Origin: JBEEJL01 sp043744215
Lineage (GTDB): Bacteria; Pseudomonadota; Gammaproteobacteria; Burkholderiales; JBEEJL01
Assembly (NCBI GenBank): GCA_043744215.1
Contig: JAYTVC010000045.1
Location: 1-64,000, forward strand
DNA: 64,000 nucleotides
Direction of reading: 5' to 3'
The number at the start of each line of letters is the position of its first letter. Within the stretch, counting starts at the first letter, position 1. Position numbers and translations under genes: made by a program. The notes beneath the pieces were generated by a model. It ran no database searches. It had not been told where the DNA came from and was given only the letters and a program-made list of their open reading frames with translations. Below, in pieces: positions 17,970-25,766 of this stretch.

Positions 17970-18857
17970 TTATACTTTCTTGATAGCGGTTTTGCCGAAC
18001 AGGCCGGCGGGCTTGATAGCCAACACCAGCAGTAGCAGCACTAGACCAGGCACGTCTTTATAGCCGGTCGAAATATAAAACCCGGTGATGGTTTCCGCGA
18101 TGCCAAGCAGCAGCCCTCCGACAATTACCCCCATTCCGGAAGTGAGGCCGCCGATAATTGCCACGGCAAAGGCTTTCAATCCAAGTACGGCACCCATGGT
18201 GGCACCGGTAAGCGTGAGCGGTGCAATCAGTACGCCAGCAAAGGCAGCGGTAGCTGACGACAGCGCGTAAGAAAAAGTAATCACCAAACCGGTGTTGATA
18301 CCCATCAAGCCCGCCGCATCGCGATCGCTGCTGGTCGCCACTACGGCTTTGCCGTAAATGGATTTACGGTTGAATGCTTCAACAATTAACATCATCAGCA
18401 AGGCACCGATGATGACAATAATTTCCATAGGCAACATTTTGATACCGAGGTTTTTGCTGAGCCACTCTATGGGCGACGCCGATAGGGGCGAAGGGAATTT
18501 CAGATCGTCACGACCCCAGATATTTTCGGCCACGTTTTTGAAAATGATTCCTAAGGCGATAGTGGACATGATCCAGCCGAATTCGGACTTTATTTTAATC
18601 GCTGGGCGAACACCGATGCGTTCGACAAACGCGCCTTGAAAAGCGCCAAACAGCATAGCGAGAGGAATCACAATCCAATAATTGATGCCTGCATTGGCGA
18701 GAGTCAAGCCGACCATTGCGCCCAGCATCAAGGCATCGCCTTGCCCGAAATTTAGTGTACCGCTGGTGGCGAAAGTCAATTGGTAACCGAAGGCAATCAC
18801 GGCGTAAATCATACCGAGTGCAATGCCGCTGACGATGAGTTGCCAGAAATTTTCCAT
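17970..18857 (-). CDS. livH: branched-chain amino acid ABC permease LivH (operon 1)
   Basis: A 295-residue inner-membrane permease with about eight helices. The N-terminal SGIALGMIYAVIAFGYQLTF and the GQGDALMLGAMVG segment match the conserved LivH opening, and the coupling region contains DRDAAGLMGINTG. Forms the translocation pore with the LivM half of the fused protein. It lies about 135 bases downstream of livK, behind a terminator-like hairpin. Confidence 0.9.
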   Translation of the reverse strand: MENFWQLIVSGIALGMIYAVIAFGYQLTFATSGTLNFGQGDALMLGAMVGLTLANAGINYWIVIPLAMLFGAFQGAFVERIGVRPAIKIKSEFGWIMSTIALGIIFKNVAENIWGRDDLKFPSPLSASPIEWLSKNLGIKMLPMEIIVIIGALLMMLIVEAFNRKSIYGKAVVATSSDRDAAGLMGINTGLVITFSYALSSATAAFAGVLIAPLTLTGATMGAVLGLKAFAVAIIGGLTSGMGVIVGGLLLGIAETITGFYISTGYKDVPGLVLLLLVLAIKPAGLFGKTAIKKV

Positions 18858-18904
18858 GGTTTTTACTCTAATAATTACCCGATTGCCGGGCGGGAAAATT
18901 TATG

Positions 18905-18933
18905 AAAAAAGCCAATCCGTGTTTCGGATTGGC
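18905..18933 (-). terminator. intrinsic terminator between livK and livH (operon 1)
   Basis: On the minus strand GCCAATCCG, loop AAACA, CGGATTGGC (9-bp perfect stem) is followed by six T. It lies about 60 bases past the livK stop, so it should end most livK transcripts, with read-through feeding livH. Confidence 0.85.
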
Positions 18934-18946
18934 CTTATATTATCTG

Positions 18947-18979
18947 CTTACTGCTTCATGTTTTTGATAAAGCAGTAAG
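18947..18979. repeat. 10-bp inverted repeat next to the livK-livH terminator
   Basis: CTTACTGCTT (18947-18956) and AAGCAGTAAG (18970-18979) are exact reverse complements with a 13-base loop, between livK and the terminator. It could protect the 3' end of the livK mRNA from exonucleases. Confidence 0.6.
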
Positions 18980-18992
18980 TTTTACTTCTTGC

Positions 18993-20153
18993 TTATTGTG
19001 CGCGAACGACGTGACCGCCTTTGACCATGCCCATAACTGGCATGCCCATTTTTACGGCTTCGTGATCATCGTGGGTGAACGGTTTGTCGTAGTTTGCTAC
19101 CACGCCATCCACTTTTTCTTTCAAGCTTTCCAGCGCTTCACGCACTTTAGGGCCATCCGTCACGCCAGCTTGCTTGATGGCAGCAGCCAGAATGTACATG
19201 GAGTCATAACCTTGCGCAGCGGAAACTGGCGAAGGAATACGGCCATTGGTGGGGTTGTAGGCTTTCAAATAGGCTTCGATAAACGATTTACGTTTTGGTG
19301 TGTCGCCTTCCTGAATAAACGTTTGCGGCATCACTGCACCTTCACCGTTGGCACCGGCATTGTCGATAAAGTTGGCCATCGACAAAGTCCAGCTTCCCAT
19401 CATCGGCACTTTCCAACCGAGTTTTTCCATACCGTTGGCGATCTGGGCCAACTCCGGACCAATAGCGTAAGTCAGAATCGCTTCGGCGCCAGCTTGCTTT
19501 GCCTTCAACAGTTGCGGGGTCATGTCCACGTCTTTAACGTTGAATTTCTCAACGGCGACAGGCGTAATGTTTTTTGCAGCCAACGCCTTGGTCAAATCGT
19601 CTTTACCCAATTGCCCGTAGTTGGTCGAGTCGGCCAGAATCGCTACTTTGGTGAACTTACGCTTTTCGATGGCTTCAGCCACGATCATGGCTGATTGAAT
19701 CGTGTCGTGGGCCGCGTTGCGGAACACGTAGTTGTCGGCGTGCTCAGGCGGCACGAACTGTTTGGTCACGATAGAACCCGTAGCCACGTTATTCATTACC
19801 GGGATTTTGGCTTCCTGGTAGAAACGCTGAGAGGCAAGCGCGACACCCGTGTTAATGAAACCTACGGTGGCGGCAACTTTTTCCTTATTAATCAATTCTT
19901 GAGTAACTTGAACGCCGCGCTCGTTTTTGGCTTCGTCGTCACGCTCGACCAATTGTATTTGACGGCCCAGCACACCGCCTTTGGCGTTGATTTCGGCAAC
20001 GGCCAGTTTGACGCCGTCACGCATGGAAACGCCCATGGGTGACGAACCGCCAGTGAAAGGACCAGACACACCAATTTTGATAGGGTCGGCTGCAATCGCT
20101 GCAACGGACATTACGCTCAAGGCTACCGCAGCAACCAGAGATTTCAGTTTCAT
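18993..20153 (-). CDS. livK: periplasmic ABC substrate-binding protein LivK type (operon 1)
   Basis: A 386-residue type I periplasmic binding protein. A signal peptide (MKLKSLVAAVALSV..., cleaved near AIAAD at about 22) is followed by the family opening PIKIGVSGPFTG and the TLSMANF hinge region. It binds the solute for the LivH-LivMG-LivF transporter. TAGGAGTG provides a strong ribosome site. The ligand is unknown; such proteins bind branched-chain amino acids, amides or aromatic acids, and the adjacent lut genes leave organic acids open. A terminator follows the gene. Confidence 0.88.
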   Translation of the reverse strand: MKLKSLVAAVALSVMSVAAIAADPIKIGVSGPFTGGSSPMGVSMRDGVKLAVAEINAKGGVLGRQIQLVERDDEAKNERGVQVTQELINKEKVAATVGFINTGVALASQRFYQEAKIPVMNNVATGSIVTKQFVPPEHADNYVFRNAAHDTIQSAMIVAEAIEKRKFTKVAILADSTNYGQLGKDDLTKALAAKNITPVAVEKFNVKDVDMTPQLLKAKQAGAEAILTYAIGPELAQIANGMEKLGWKVPMMGSWTLSMANFIDNAGANGEGAVMPQTFIQEGDTPKRKSFIEAYLKAYNPTNGRIPSPVSAAQGYDSMYILAAAIKQAGVTDGPKVREALESLKEKVDGVVANYDKPFTHDDHEAVKMGMPVMGMVKGGHVVRAQ

Positions 20154-20377
20154 ACTTCACTCCTAAATTTAATAAATTGAATGGATAAATTGGCGCTGTT
20201 TGATGTTGCGTTTTTTTGCTGGCATGCAGCATTATTTATGCTTTTGGAAGCCGGTAAGAAACCCGGTTATTCCACATAGCAAAACCACGTTTTGCTAACG
20301 AAATGTAGACTACCTTAGCAAACTCATAAACGCAATCCCGTCAACACCCCACCAACACCGTCCTGTCTCAACGGCAA
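20154..20377 (-). promoter_or_regulatory. livK upstream region with competing hairpins
   Basis: A ~220-base spacer upstream of livK. GCAAAAC/GTTTTGC (20279-20285 and 20289-20295) and TTTGCTAA/TTAGCAAA (20291-20298 and 20315-20322) share bases 20291-20295, so only one hairpin can form at a time. I could not settle a -35/-10 pair. It may be a leader or operator for the liv operon; no known riboswitch class is recognised. Confidence 0.35.
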
Positions 20378-21049
20378 TTAGTTATTCGCGTTGACTAATA
20401 GTATATGCACACGATAGGGGCCGTGGGCACCCAGCACAATAGTCTGCTCAATATCGGCGGTGCGGGAAGGGCCGGAAACAAAATTTACTGCGCGCGGCAG
20501 TTGCCCGTGTTCTTTTCGCAACAAGGCCCAGGCATCCTCCATATAAGGCACGATGCGGTTTTTGTGCAGGATGGCGATGTGGGTCTCAGGCACGAGGCTG
20601 ACGGATGCAGTGGAGTCAGCGCCGGACACCAGCACCAGCGTTCCAGTTTCGGCGATGGCCGCGAATGCGCCGCTGACGCCGACCATGTCATCGCCGGTCG
20701 GCCTACGGGCCTGGATAGTCAGACCGGCGTTTTGCCAATCGAGATGTTTCAAAGTGGGCCAGCAGACACCTTGTGTCGGCAAATTATTTTTATTCAGATA
20801 ATCCTTGCACGCGGCGGGCACGTCGTTTTCGGTGGACACTTCGGCGACCGTGCAAATCATTTCCTGCGCGAGACGCCGGAATCGTTCGACCATATCGCCG
20901 CTCATGGCCGGGCGCGGGCCAATGGTTTTTTTGGCAATGTGTGCCTGCACCGCATCGTGCTCCGCTTGCGTGGCCGCGCCATCACGCCCTTGCGCTGTGC
21001 GTACACGGGCGAGGATTTTTTCTTTGGCCCTCATGGTTGTTTCGCTCAT
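20378..21049 (-). CDS. lutC: lactate utilisation protein LutC (LUD domain)
   Basis: A 223-residue LUD-domain protein (DUF162 family). The C-terminal half contains the conserved GVSGAFAAIAETGTLVL and the ending with VSGPSRTADIEQTIVLGAHGP. In Bacillus and other bacteria LutABC oxidises L-lactate to pyruvate in the cytoplasm; LutC has no cofactor of its own that can be seen. Its ATG overlaps the lutB stop by four bases, so the two are translationally coupled. It is the last gene of the lut unit. Length matches the family. Confidence 0.92.
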   Translation of the reverse strand: MSETTMRAKEKILARVRTAQGRDGAATQAEHDAVQAHIAKKTIGPRPAMSGDMVERFRRLAQEMICTVAEVSTENDVPAACKDYLNKNNLPTQGVCWPTLKHLDWQNAGLTIQARRPTGDDMVGVSGAFAAIAETGTLVLVSGADSTASVSLVPETHIAILHKNRIVPYMEDAWALLRKEHGQLPRAVNFVSGPSRTADIEQTIVLGAHGPYRVHILLVNANN

Positions 21050-22488
21050 GATTTTTGCGCCGCTTCTACCGGACGAGTTTTGTCTGCGCTGTTTTGTTGT
21101 GCATATAATTCACGGAAAGTTTTTCCAGCAGGTGCGGGAAAATCACGGCCTGCCGTCCAGCCCTTTCCAAACGGTAAACTGGAAATCATTTTTTTATCGT
21201 TGCCCATAAAGGCCATGCCGCGCATGGCGATTTTCGACGCGAAACCATAGAGAACAGGCCGTTGCGCAAACCAGCTCCACACGTTCAGCGCGGCGCGTTC
21301 ATGCAGCGGCCGCAAATGCTTATCCACTTGTTTTTCACGCAACTTGCGCATCAGATCAGGCAGCGGAATTTTTACCGGGCACACCACATGGCATTCGCCG
21401 CAGAGCGTAGAAGCATTCGGTAAATCGATGGCGTTTTCGATACCGACATACGCGGGCGTGAGCACCGAACCCATCGGCCCCGGATAAACCCAGCCGTAGG
21501 CATGACCACCGATGTTGTGATACACAGGACAATGGTTCATGCACGCGCCACAGCGGATGCAACGCAGCATCTCCTGCATATCACTACCGACCAAACCGGT
21601 GCGGCCGTTATCAACGAGAATAAAATACATATGCTCGGGACCGTCGAGTTCGCCCTCGGCGCGTGGGCCGGTGAGCAACGACACATAATTGGCAATGGAT
21701 TGCCCAGTGGCCGAGCGTGGCAATAATCTTGCCAGCGTAGAAAATTCTTCCAGCGTCGGCACAATTTTTTCTATACCGCTGATCGCCACATGCACGCGCG
21801 GCATGGTGGTGCTCATGCGGATATTGCCTTCGTTGGAAAATAACGCGACGGAGCCAGTCTCGGCAATAAAAAAGTTTCCGCCAGAGATGCCCATGTCCGC
21901 ATCGAGAAAATGCGGGCGCAAAATGCCGCGGGCTTCGTGCGTCATTTCGGTGATGTCGGTTTTCGGCGCGGTGCCGTGCACATGCGCAAATAATTCTGAT
22001 ACTTCTTCTTTGCTCAAATGCACGATGGGCGCAATGATGTGCGATGGCGTGGAGTTGGAAATTTGTACCACGTATTCACCCAGGTCGGTTTCAATCGGCG
22101 TGACCCCGGCCGCAGTGAGCGCGTCGTTCAACGCCGTTTCTTCCGAAACCATCGACTTGCCCTTGATGGCTTTTTTGCAGTCGTGGCGCTTGGCGATATC
22201 GATCACCAATTGATTCACTTCATGCGCATTTTCCGCCCAATAAACTGTCGCGCCACGGGCCGTGGCATTTTTTTCAAACGCTTCCAGCCACACATCCAGA
22301 TTATTCAGCACGCGGTCGCGGATGTCGGCGGCAGCGTTGCGCGTCGCTTCAAGATCATCCAATTGTGTCATCGCTTTGGCGCGCTTGTCGATGAAATTGC
22401 CTTTTACTTTTTTTAGTGTGGCTTGCAAGCGCACATCGGCCAATTTTTCTGTGGCGCGCGCTTTGAAATTCATGGATTGTATTTGCAT
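21046..22488 (-). CDS. lutB: lactate utilisation iron-sulfur protein LutB
   Basis: A 480-residue protein. The N-terminal two-thirds is a LUD domain (AETGSVALFSNEGN, about 220). The C-terminal ferredoxin-like domain carries CIRCGACMNHCP (about 330-341) and a second cysteine cluster CGECHVVCP (about 380), together able to hold two [4Fe-4S] clusters. It passes electrons from lactate oxidation within the LutABC complex. I start it at the ATG of MQIQSMNF. Frames upstream run into a tandem cacagag repeat and translate as PLCLCASV-type low-complexity sequence, which is not real protein. The spacer to lutA is unusually long for an operon. Confidence 0.93.
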   Translation of the reverse strand: MQIQSMNFKARATEKLADVRLQATLKKVKGNFIDKRAKAMTQLDDLEATRNAAADIRDRVLNNLDVWLEAFEKNATARGATVYWAENAHEVNQLVIDIAKRHDCKKAIKGKSMVSEETALNDALTAAGVTPIETDLGEYVVQISNSTPSHIIAPIVHLSKEEVSELFAHVHGTAPKTDITEMTHEARGILRPHFLDADMGISGGNFFIAETGSVALFSNEGNIRMSTTMPRVHVAISGIEKIVPTLEEFSTLARLLPRSATGQSIANYVSLLTGPRAEGELDGPEHMYFILVDNGRTGLVGSDMQEMLRCIRCGACMNHCPVYHNIGGHAYGWVYPGPMGSVLTPAYVGIENAIDLPNASTLCGECHVVCPVKIPLPDLMRKLREKQVDKHLRPLHERAALNVWSWFAQRPVLYGFASKIAMRGMAFMGNDKKMISSLPFGKGWTAGRDFPAPAGKTFRELYAQQNSADKTRPVEAAQKS

Positions 22489-22496
22489 ATTAAAAC

Positions 22497-22801
22497 CTTT
22501 CACCACAGAGGCACAGAGGCACAGAGGCACAGAGACACAGAGAAAGTCAAAAGCGCAAAAATATTTTTTGATTTTCCTCAGACAAAAATCAACAATCAAA
22601 TTTCTCTTTTCCTTCGCGATTAAAATCTTTCACCACAGAGGCACAGAGACACAGAGAAAACAAACAACAGATCCTTCGCTATCGCTCAGGATGACAAGTT
22701 TTTTAATTTTCAAGTTTTTTAATTTTTCAATTTTAGTTTTTGCTTTTCTCTGTGCCTCTGTGCCTCTGTGCCTCTGTGCTTCTGTGTCTCTGTGGTGAAG
22801 C
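22497..22801. repeat. cacagag-type tandem repeats, two direct and one inverted copy
   Basis: Copies of a CACCACAGAGGCACAGAG-type array occur at 22497-22545 and 22628-22660. An inverted copy (CTCTGTGCCTCTGTG-type) occupies 22743-22801, so the flanks can pair as a long hairpin over ~200 bases. Between them lies an ATCCTTCGCTATCGCTCAGG motif and runs of TTTTTTAATTTT. Similar cacagag and cttcgct-type motifs are scattered in many environmental genomes. The block fills most of the 321-base lutA-lutB spacer. Confidence 0.85.
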
Positions 22802-22809
22802 TTTTGACT

Positions 22810-23538
22810 TTAGCGCTCCAACCCAGCTAACACTTCCGCCACATGCAGCACTTTGGTTTTGTCATCGCCTTTGCGGCGCAAGCGCCCTTCGATGTTCAAC
22901 ATGCAACCGAGATCGCCGAGCACGACGGCATCCGCTTTGCTGGCAACAATATTTTCGCATTTGTCATCGACCATGGCGGTGGAAATGTTGCCAAACTTTA
23001 CGGCGAAGGTGCCGCCAAAGCCGCAGCAGGTTTGACAGTCTTTCATTTCGACTATTTGTAACTCATTGATTTTATTCAATAATTCTCGAGGTTGCGACTT
23101 CACATTCAACTCGCGCAAACCGGAACAGGCATCGTGATAAGTCACGTTGCCAGAAAAATTTCCTGGCACAGATTTCAACTTGGCGATGTTGACTAGAAAA
23201 TCTGTCAACTCATACGTTCTCGCGGCGAGCTTGTTCACTTGTTGCAACAAAGCCGGCTCATCGCGGAATAAATCGGGATAATGCACGCGCATCATGCCGG
23301 CGCATGAGCCGGAGGGCGCAACGACGTAGTCAAATGCCGAAAACTCTTTTAATGTTTTTTCTGCCAGTGCGCGGGCGGCCTTGCGGTCGCCGGAGTTGTA
23401 GCCGGGCTGGCCGCAACAGGTTTGCGTGTCGGGCACGACAACCTCGCAACCCGCCGCTTCAAGCAACTTGATCGCGCTGAAGCCGATATTGGGCCGCATT
23501 AAATCGACCAGGCAGGTAACCAACAATCCGACTCGCAT
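22810..23538 (-). CDS. lutA: lactate utilisation protein LutA (cysteine-rich CCG-domain)
   Basis: A 242-residue cytoplasmic protein with two CCG domains, CCGQPGYNSGD (about 40-50) and CCGFGGTFAVKFG (about 180-192), plus YHDACSG, as in LutA and in the GlpC/GlcF/HdrB group. Such cysteines bind an iron-sulfur cluster and help move electrons from lactate. The start is the ATG of MRVGLLVTC; longer frames upstream cross the promoter. It is the first lut gene, divergent from the IclR regulator. An IHF-type site at 23059-23071 sits inside the gene and encodes LLNKIN. Confidence 0.92.
   Translation of the reverse strand: MRVGLLVTCLVDLMRPNIGFSAIKLLEAAGCEVVVPDTQTCCGQPGYNSGDRKAARALAEKTLKEFSAFDYVVAPSGSCAGMMRVHYPDLFRDEPALLQQVNKLAARTYELTDFLVNIAKLKSVPGNFSGNVTYHDACSGLRELNVKSQPRELLNKINELQIVEMKDCQTCCGFGGTFAVKFGNISTAMVDDKCENIVASKADAVVLGDLGCMLNIEGRLRRKGDDKTKVLHVAEVLAGLER
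23059..23071 (-). promoter_or_regulatory. IHF-consensus site inside lutA
   Basis: The minus strand reads AATCAATGAGTTA (exact consensus), preceded by AATTATTGAATAA. The same stretch shape occurs inside hrpA. Confidence 0.45.
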
Positions 23539-23577
23539 GAATATTCCTTCATTTTGGCTTGCGCCTATTAAGCCTTC

Positions 23578-23606
23578 ATTATAGCTGGGCAAAATGGCGC
23601 GGCCAA
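23578..23606 (-). promoter_or_regulatory. putative sigma-70 promoter for lutABC
   Basis: On the minus strand TTGGCC (-35), a 17-base spacer and a perfect TATAAT (-10) lie 40 bases upstream of the lutA ATG. GGCTT/AAGCC arms at 23556-23574, next to the expected start point, are a candidate operator for the divergent IclR protein. Confidence 0.6.
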
Positions 23607-23644
23607 AAACCTTTTTCGCGGCATTCAGGTAAAATTTTGATTTC

Positions 23645-24433
23645 ATGGCAGATGACAAAAATATGGCGACGGCTGACGGCAAAAATTCCATTCAGGTGAT
23701 TGAACGCATGATGAGTTTGCTGCATGCGATGGCCGAACACCGTGACGCGACGTCGCTCAAATCCCTGGCGACGGCTACCGGTTTGCATCCTTCGACTGCG
23801 CACCGCATTCTCGCGGTGATGGTTGAAAACCGTCTCGCCGAGCGCGTGGATGCCGGCAGTTATCGCCTCGGCATTCACTTGCTCGAGCTGGGACATGTGG
23901 TCAAAAGCCGCCTCAACGTTCGCCACGAAGCGATGCCGCATATGCGCGCGTTGCAAGTTGAACTGGGCGAAACCATCAACCTCAGCATCCGCCAGAGCGA
24001 CGAAATCGTCTATGTGGAACGCGCCATCGGCAACCGCGGCATGATGCGCATCGTGCAGGTTGACGGCTCGCGCGCGCCGCTACACATCACGTCAATCGGA
24101 AAACTATTTTTGGCCGAAGATGGCGTCGACAAGGCGCGGGAGTATGCCAAACGCACCGGCCTGCCGCGCTATACGCGCAATTCGTTTACCGACCTGCCGA
24201 AATTTTTGAAAGAGTTGGAGCAAGTGAAACAGGCAGGCTACGCGTTTGATAACGAAGAAGCCGAAATCGGCGTCGCCTGTATTGGCGCGGGTATTCGAAA
24301 TGATGAGGGGGCGTTGGTCGCCGGACTGTCTGTTTCAGCGCCGACGGACCGGCTGAATAAAAAATGGGCTGAGCGTGTGAAACAAACCGCCGATGATATT
24401 GCGCGGGCGCTGGGATATACCAATAACACTTAA
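23645..24433 (+). CDS. IclR-family transcriptional regulator
   Basis: A 262-residue regulator. The N-terminal winged helix (about 15-75) carries the IclR signature SLATATGLHPSTAHRIL, and the C-terminal effector domain (about 90-255) ends in VAGLSVSAP. IclR proteins bind small organic acids. The gene is divergent from lutA with a 106-base shared control region, so regulation of lactate use is the natural inference, not proven. Two in-frame ATGs (23645 and MATADG at 23663) are possible; neither has a strong ribosome site. The gene ends 39 bases before the convergent endopeptidase gene. Confidence 0.88.
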   Translation: MADDKNMATADGKNSIQVIERMMSLLHAMAEHRDATSLKSLATATGLHPSTAHRILAVMVENRLAERVDAGSYRLGIHLLELGHVVKSRLNVRHEAMPHMRALQVELGETINLSIRQSDEIVYVERAIGNRGMMRIVQVDGSRAPLHITSIGKLFLAEDGVDKAREYAKRTGLPRYTRNSFTDLPKFLKELEQVKQAGYAFDNEEAEIGVACIGAGIRNDEGALVAGLSVSAPTDRLNKKWAERVKQTADDIARALGYTNNT

Positions 24434-24472
24434 GCAGATTGAAACAAAACTGTCCGCGCCATCAATACAAAA

Positions 24473-25474
24473 TCAGCCCTTCGCGCTTCGCGTCATCGCT
24501 AAATCAAAATGGCGGCTCTCGATCCACTTCTTGATGCGCGTAGCGTCGCCTACGCGGCTGAGCCTGCCCCATGAATCGAGCAGCACGATAACCACCGGGT
24601 TGTTGTCGATGCGCGCCTGCATGACGAGGCATTGGCCGGCTTCGTTGATAAAGCCGGTTTTGGACAAGCCGATTTTCCATTCACCGTTATTGATCAGGCG
24701 ATTGGTGTTGATAAAACCTACCGTGCGGCCCGATTCGGGAAAGGTGAGATGCACGCCCGGTGTGGTTGTGTATTCACGAATAAGATCGAAACGGTAGGCC
24801 GCATCCACCAGCTTGGCCAAGTCTCTGGCGGATGACACATTGCTGCTGAGCAAACCAGTCGAGTCGGAAAAATGGGTTTGCGACAGGCCGATGGTTTGCG
24901 CGCGCGCGTTCATTTGCGCAACGAAGGCTTCGCTGCCGCCGGGATAATTGCGCGCCAGGGCGCTGGCGGCGCGATTCTCCGACGCCATCAAAGCTAAGCG
25001 CAACATGTCCGTGCGTTTGAGTACGCTGCCCACAGGCAGATGGGAGCGCGAACCTTTGACCATATCCACATCAAGGGCGTCGACGGTGAGGGGTTCGTCC
25101 ATATCCTGTTTGCTGTCGAGCACTATCATCGCAGTCATCAACTTGGTGATGGATGCGATGGGCCGCACGCTGTCGAGGTTTTTGCTGAAAATAGCCGTGC
25201 CGTTGGCCTGGTCCAGCACGAAGGCTGACGAGGAATGCAGATTAGGGTCGCCGCCCGGCGTTACGTCTGGAATTTCAGGCGCGAAGTAGGCGCGGCGCAA
25301 TCCTTTGCGGTTGAATTTGGCTTTGCGATACTTGGTGTAATGTTTTTTCGCCAGGACTTTCTTTTTGGCTGCGACTTTTTTGGCGTGCCCGTGTGGATAC
25401 GCATACGCCTCGGGTGCGCCGATAAAACTGAACATCACCAGCGCCAGCAACAACGATTTCATCAAACGGTGCAC
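24473..25474 (-). CDS. pbpG: D-alanyl-D-alanine endopeptidase, PBP7 type
   Basis: A 333-residue secreted serine peptidase of the S11 family. An N-terminal signal peptide ends near EAYAY, followed by a strongly basic linker rich in Lys and Arg (about 28-65). The catalytic motifs are SITK (S*xxK, about 106-109), SEN (about 168-170) and KTG (about 275-277), all intact. PBP7-type enzymes cut D-Ala-mDAP cross-links in the periplasm. A GTG start with AAGGGGAA before it is used; an ATG four codons later (25462) is an alternative. The basic linker is longer than usual and may bind peptidoglycan or membrane. Confidence 0.88.
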   Translation of the reverse strand: MHRLMKSLLLALVMFSFIGAPEAYAYPHGHAKKVAAKKKVLAKKHYTKYRKAKFNRKGLRRAYFAPEIPDVTPGGDPNLHSSSAFVLDQANGTAIFSKNLDSVRPIASITKLMTAMIVLDSKQDMDEPLTVDALDVDMVKGSRSHLPVGSVLKRTDMLRLALMASENRAASALARNYPGGSEAFVAQMNARAQTIGLSQTHFSDSTGLLSSNVSSARDLAKLVDAAYRFDLIREYTTTPGVHLTFPESGRTVGFINTNRLINNGEWKIGLSKTGFINEAGQCLVMQARIDNNPVVIVLLDSWGRLSRVGDATRIKKWIESRHFDLAMTRSAKG

Positions 25475-25766
25475 TCGTATTCCCCTTCTACCACATGAGG
25501 TAAAAAAATATTGCCGTCGCCAGCGCAGAGTTTGGGTGTTATTTGGACCGCTGGGTTAAGCGGCGATGTTATTTCAAACGTGCTTCAGGTATTAAGCAAC
25601 TCTATTAAGTACGTATATTAACTACTTGATTTTAATCTAATATGAACTAGTTCACAATCTGCCAAACTCTGATGAAACCGGCAATGGGGTGGACTACCCA
25701 ATACAGGCGAAAATGCTTCTCCCTGCAAGGGTTTAACCAATCAATTCAACGGGGATGTGATGCGGG
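25475..25766. other. AT-rich intergenic region
   Basis: About 290 bases between the endopeptidase start and the end of the ABC exporter gene, noticeably AT-rich around 25600-25660. No gene is seen. It contains an exact IHF-type site. The promoter of the endopeptidase gene should lie in this spacer. Confidence 0.5.
25619..25631 (-). promoter_or_regulatory. IHF-consensus site upstream of pbpG
   Basis: The minus strand reads AATCAAGTAGTTA (exact consensus), preceded by CATATTAGATTAA. It lies about 145 bases upstream of the pbpG start. Confidence 0.45.

Noticed and set aside
20405..21250. A 281-codon frame antisense to lutC/lutB
   Set aside because: A shadow of the true lut genes; no domain and no ribosome site.
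22262..22798. A frame across the lutA-lutB spacer and the lutB start
   Set aside because: Its translation is low-complexity LCASVPLCLCASV-type sequence from the cacagag repeats, and the rest is antisense to lutB.
22497..22801. CRISPR array
   Set aside because: The repeats are contiguous 9-10 base tandem units without unique spacers, and one copy is inverted; no cas genes are near.
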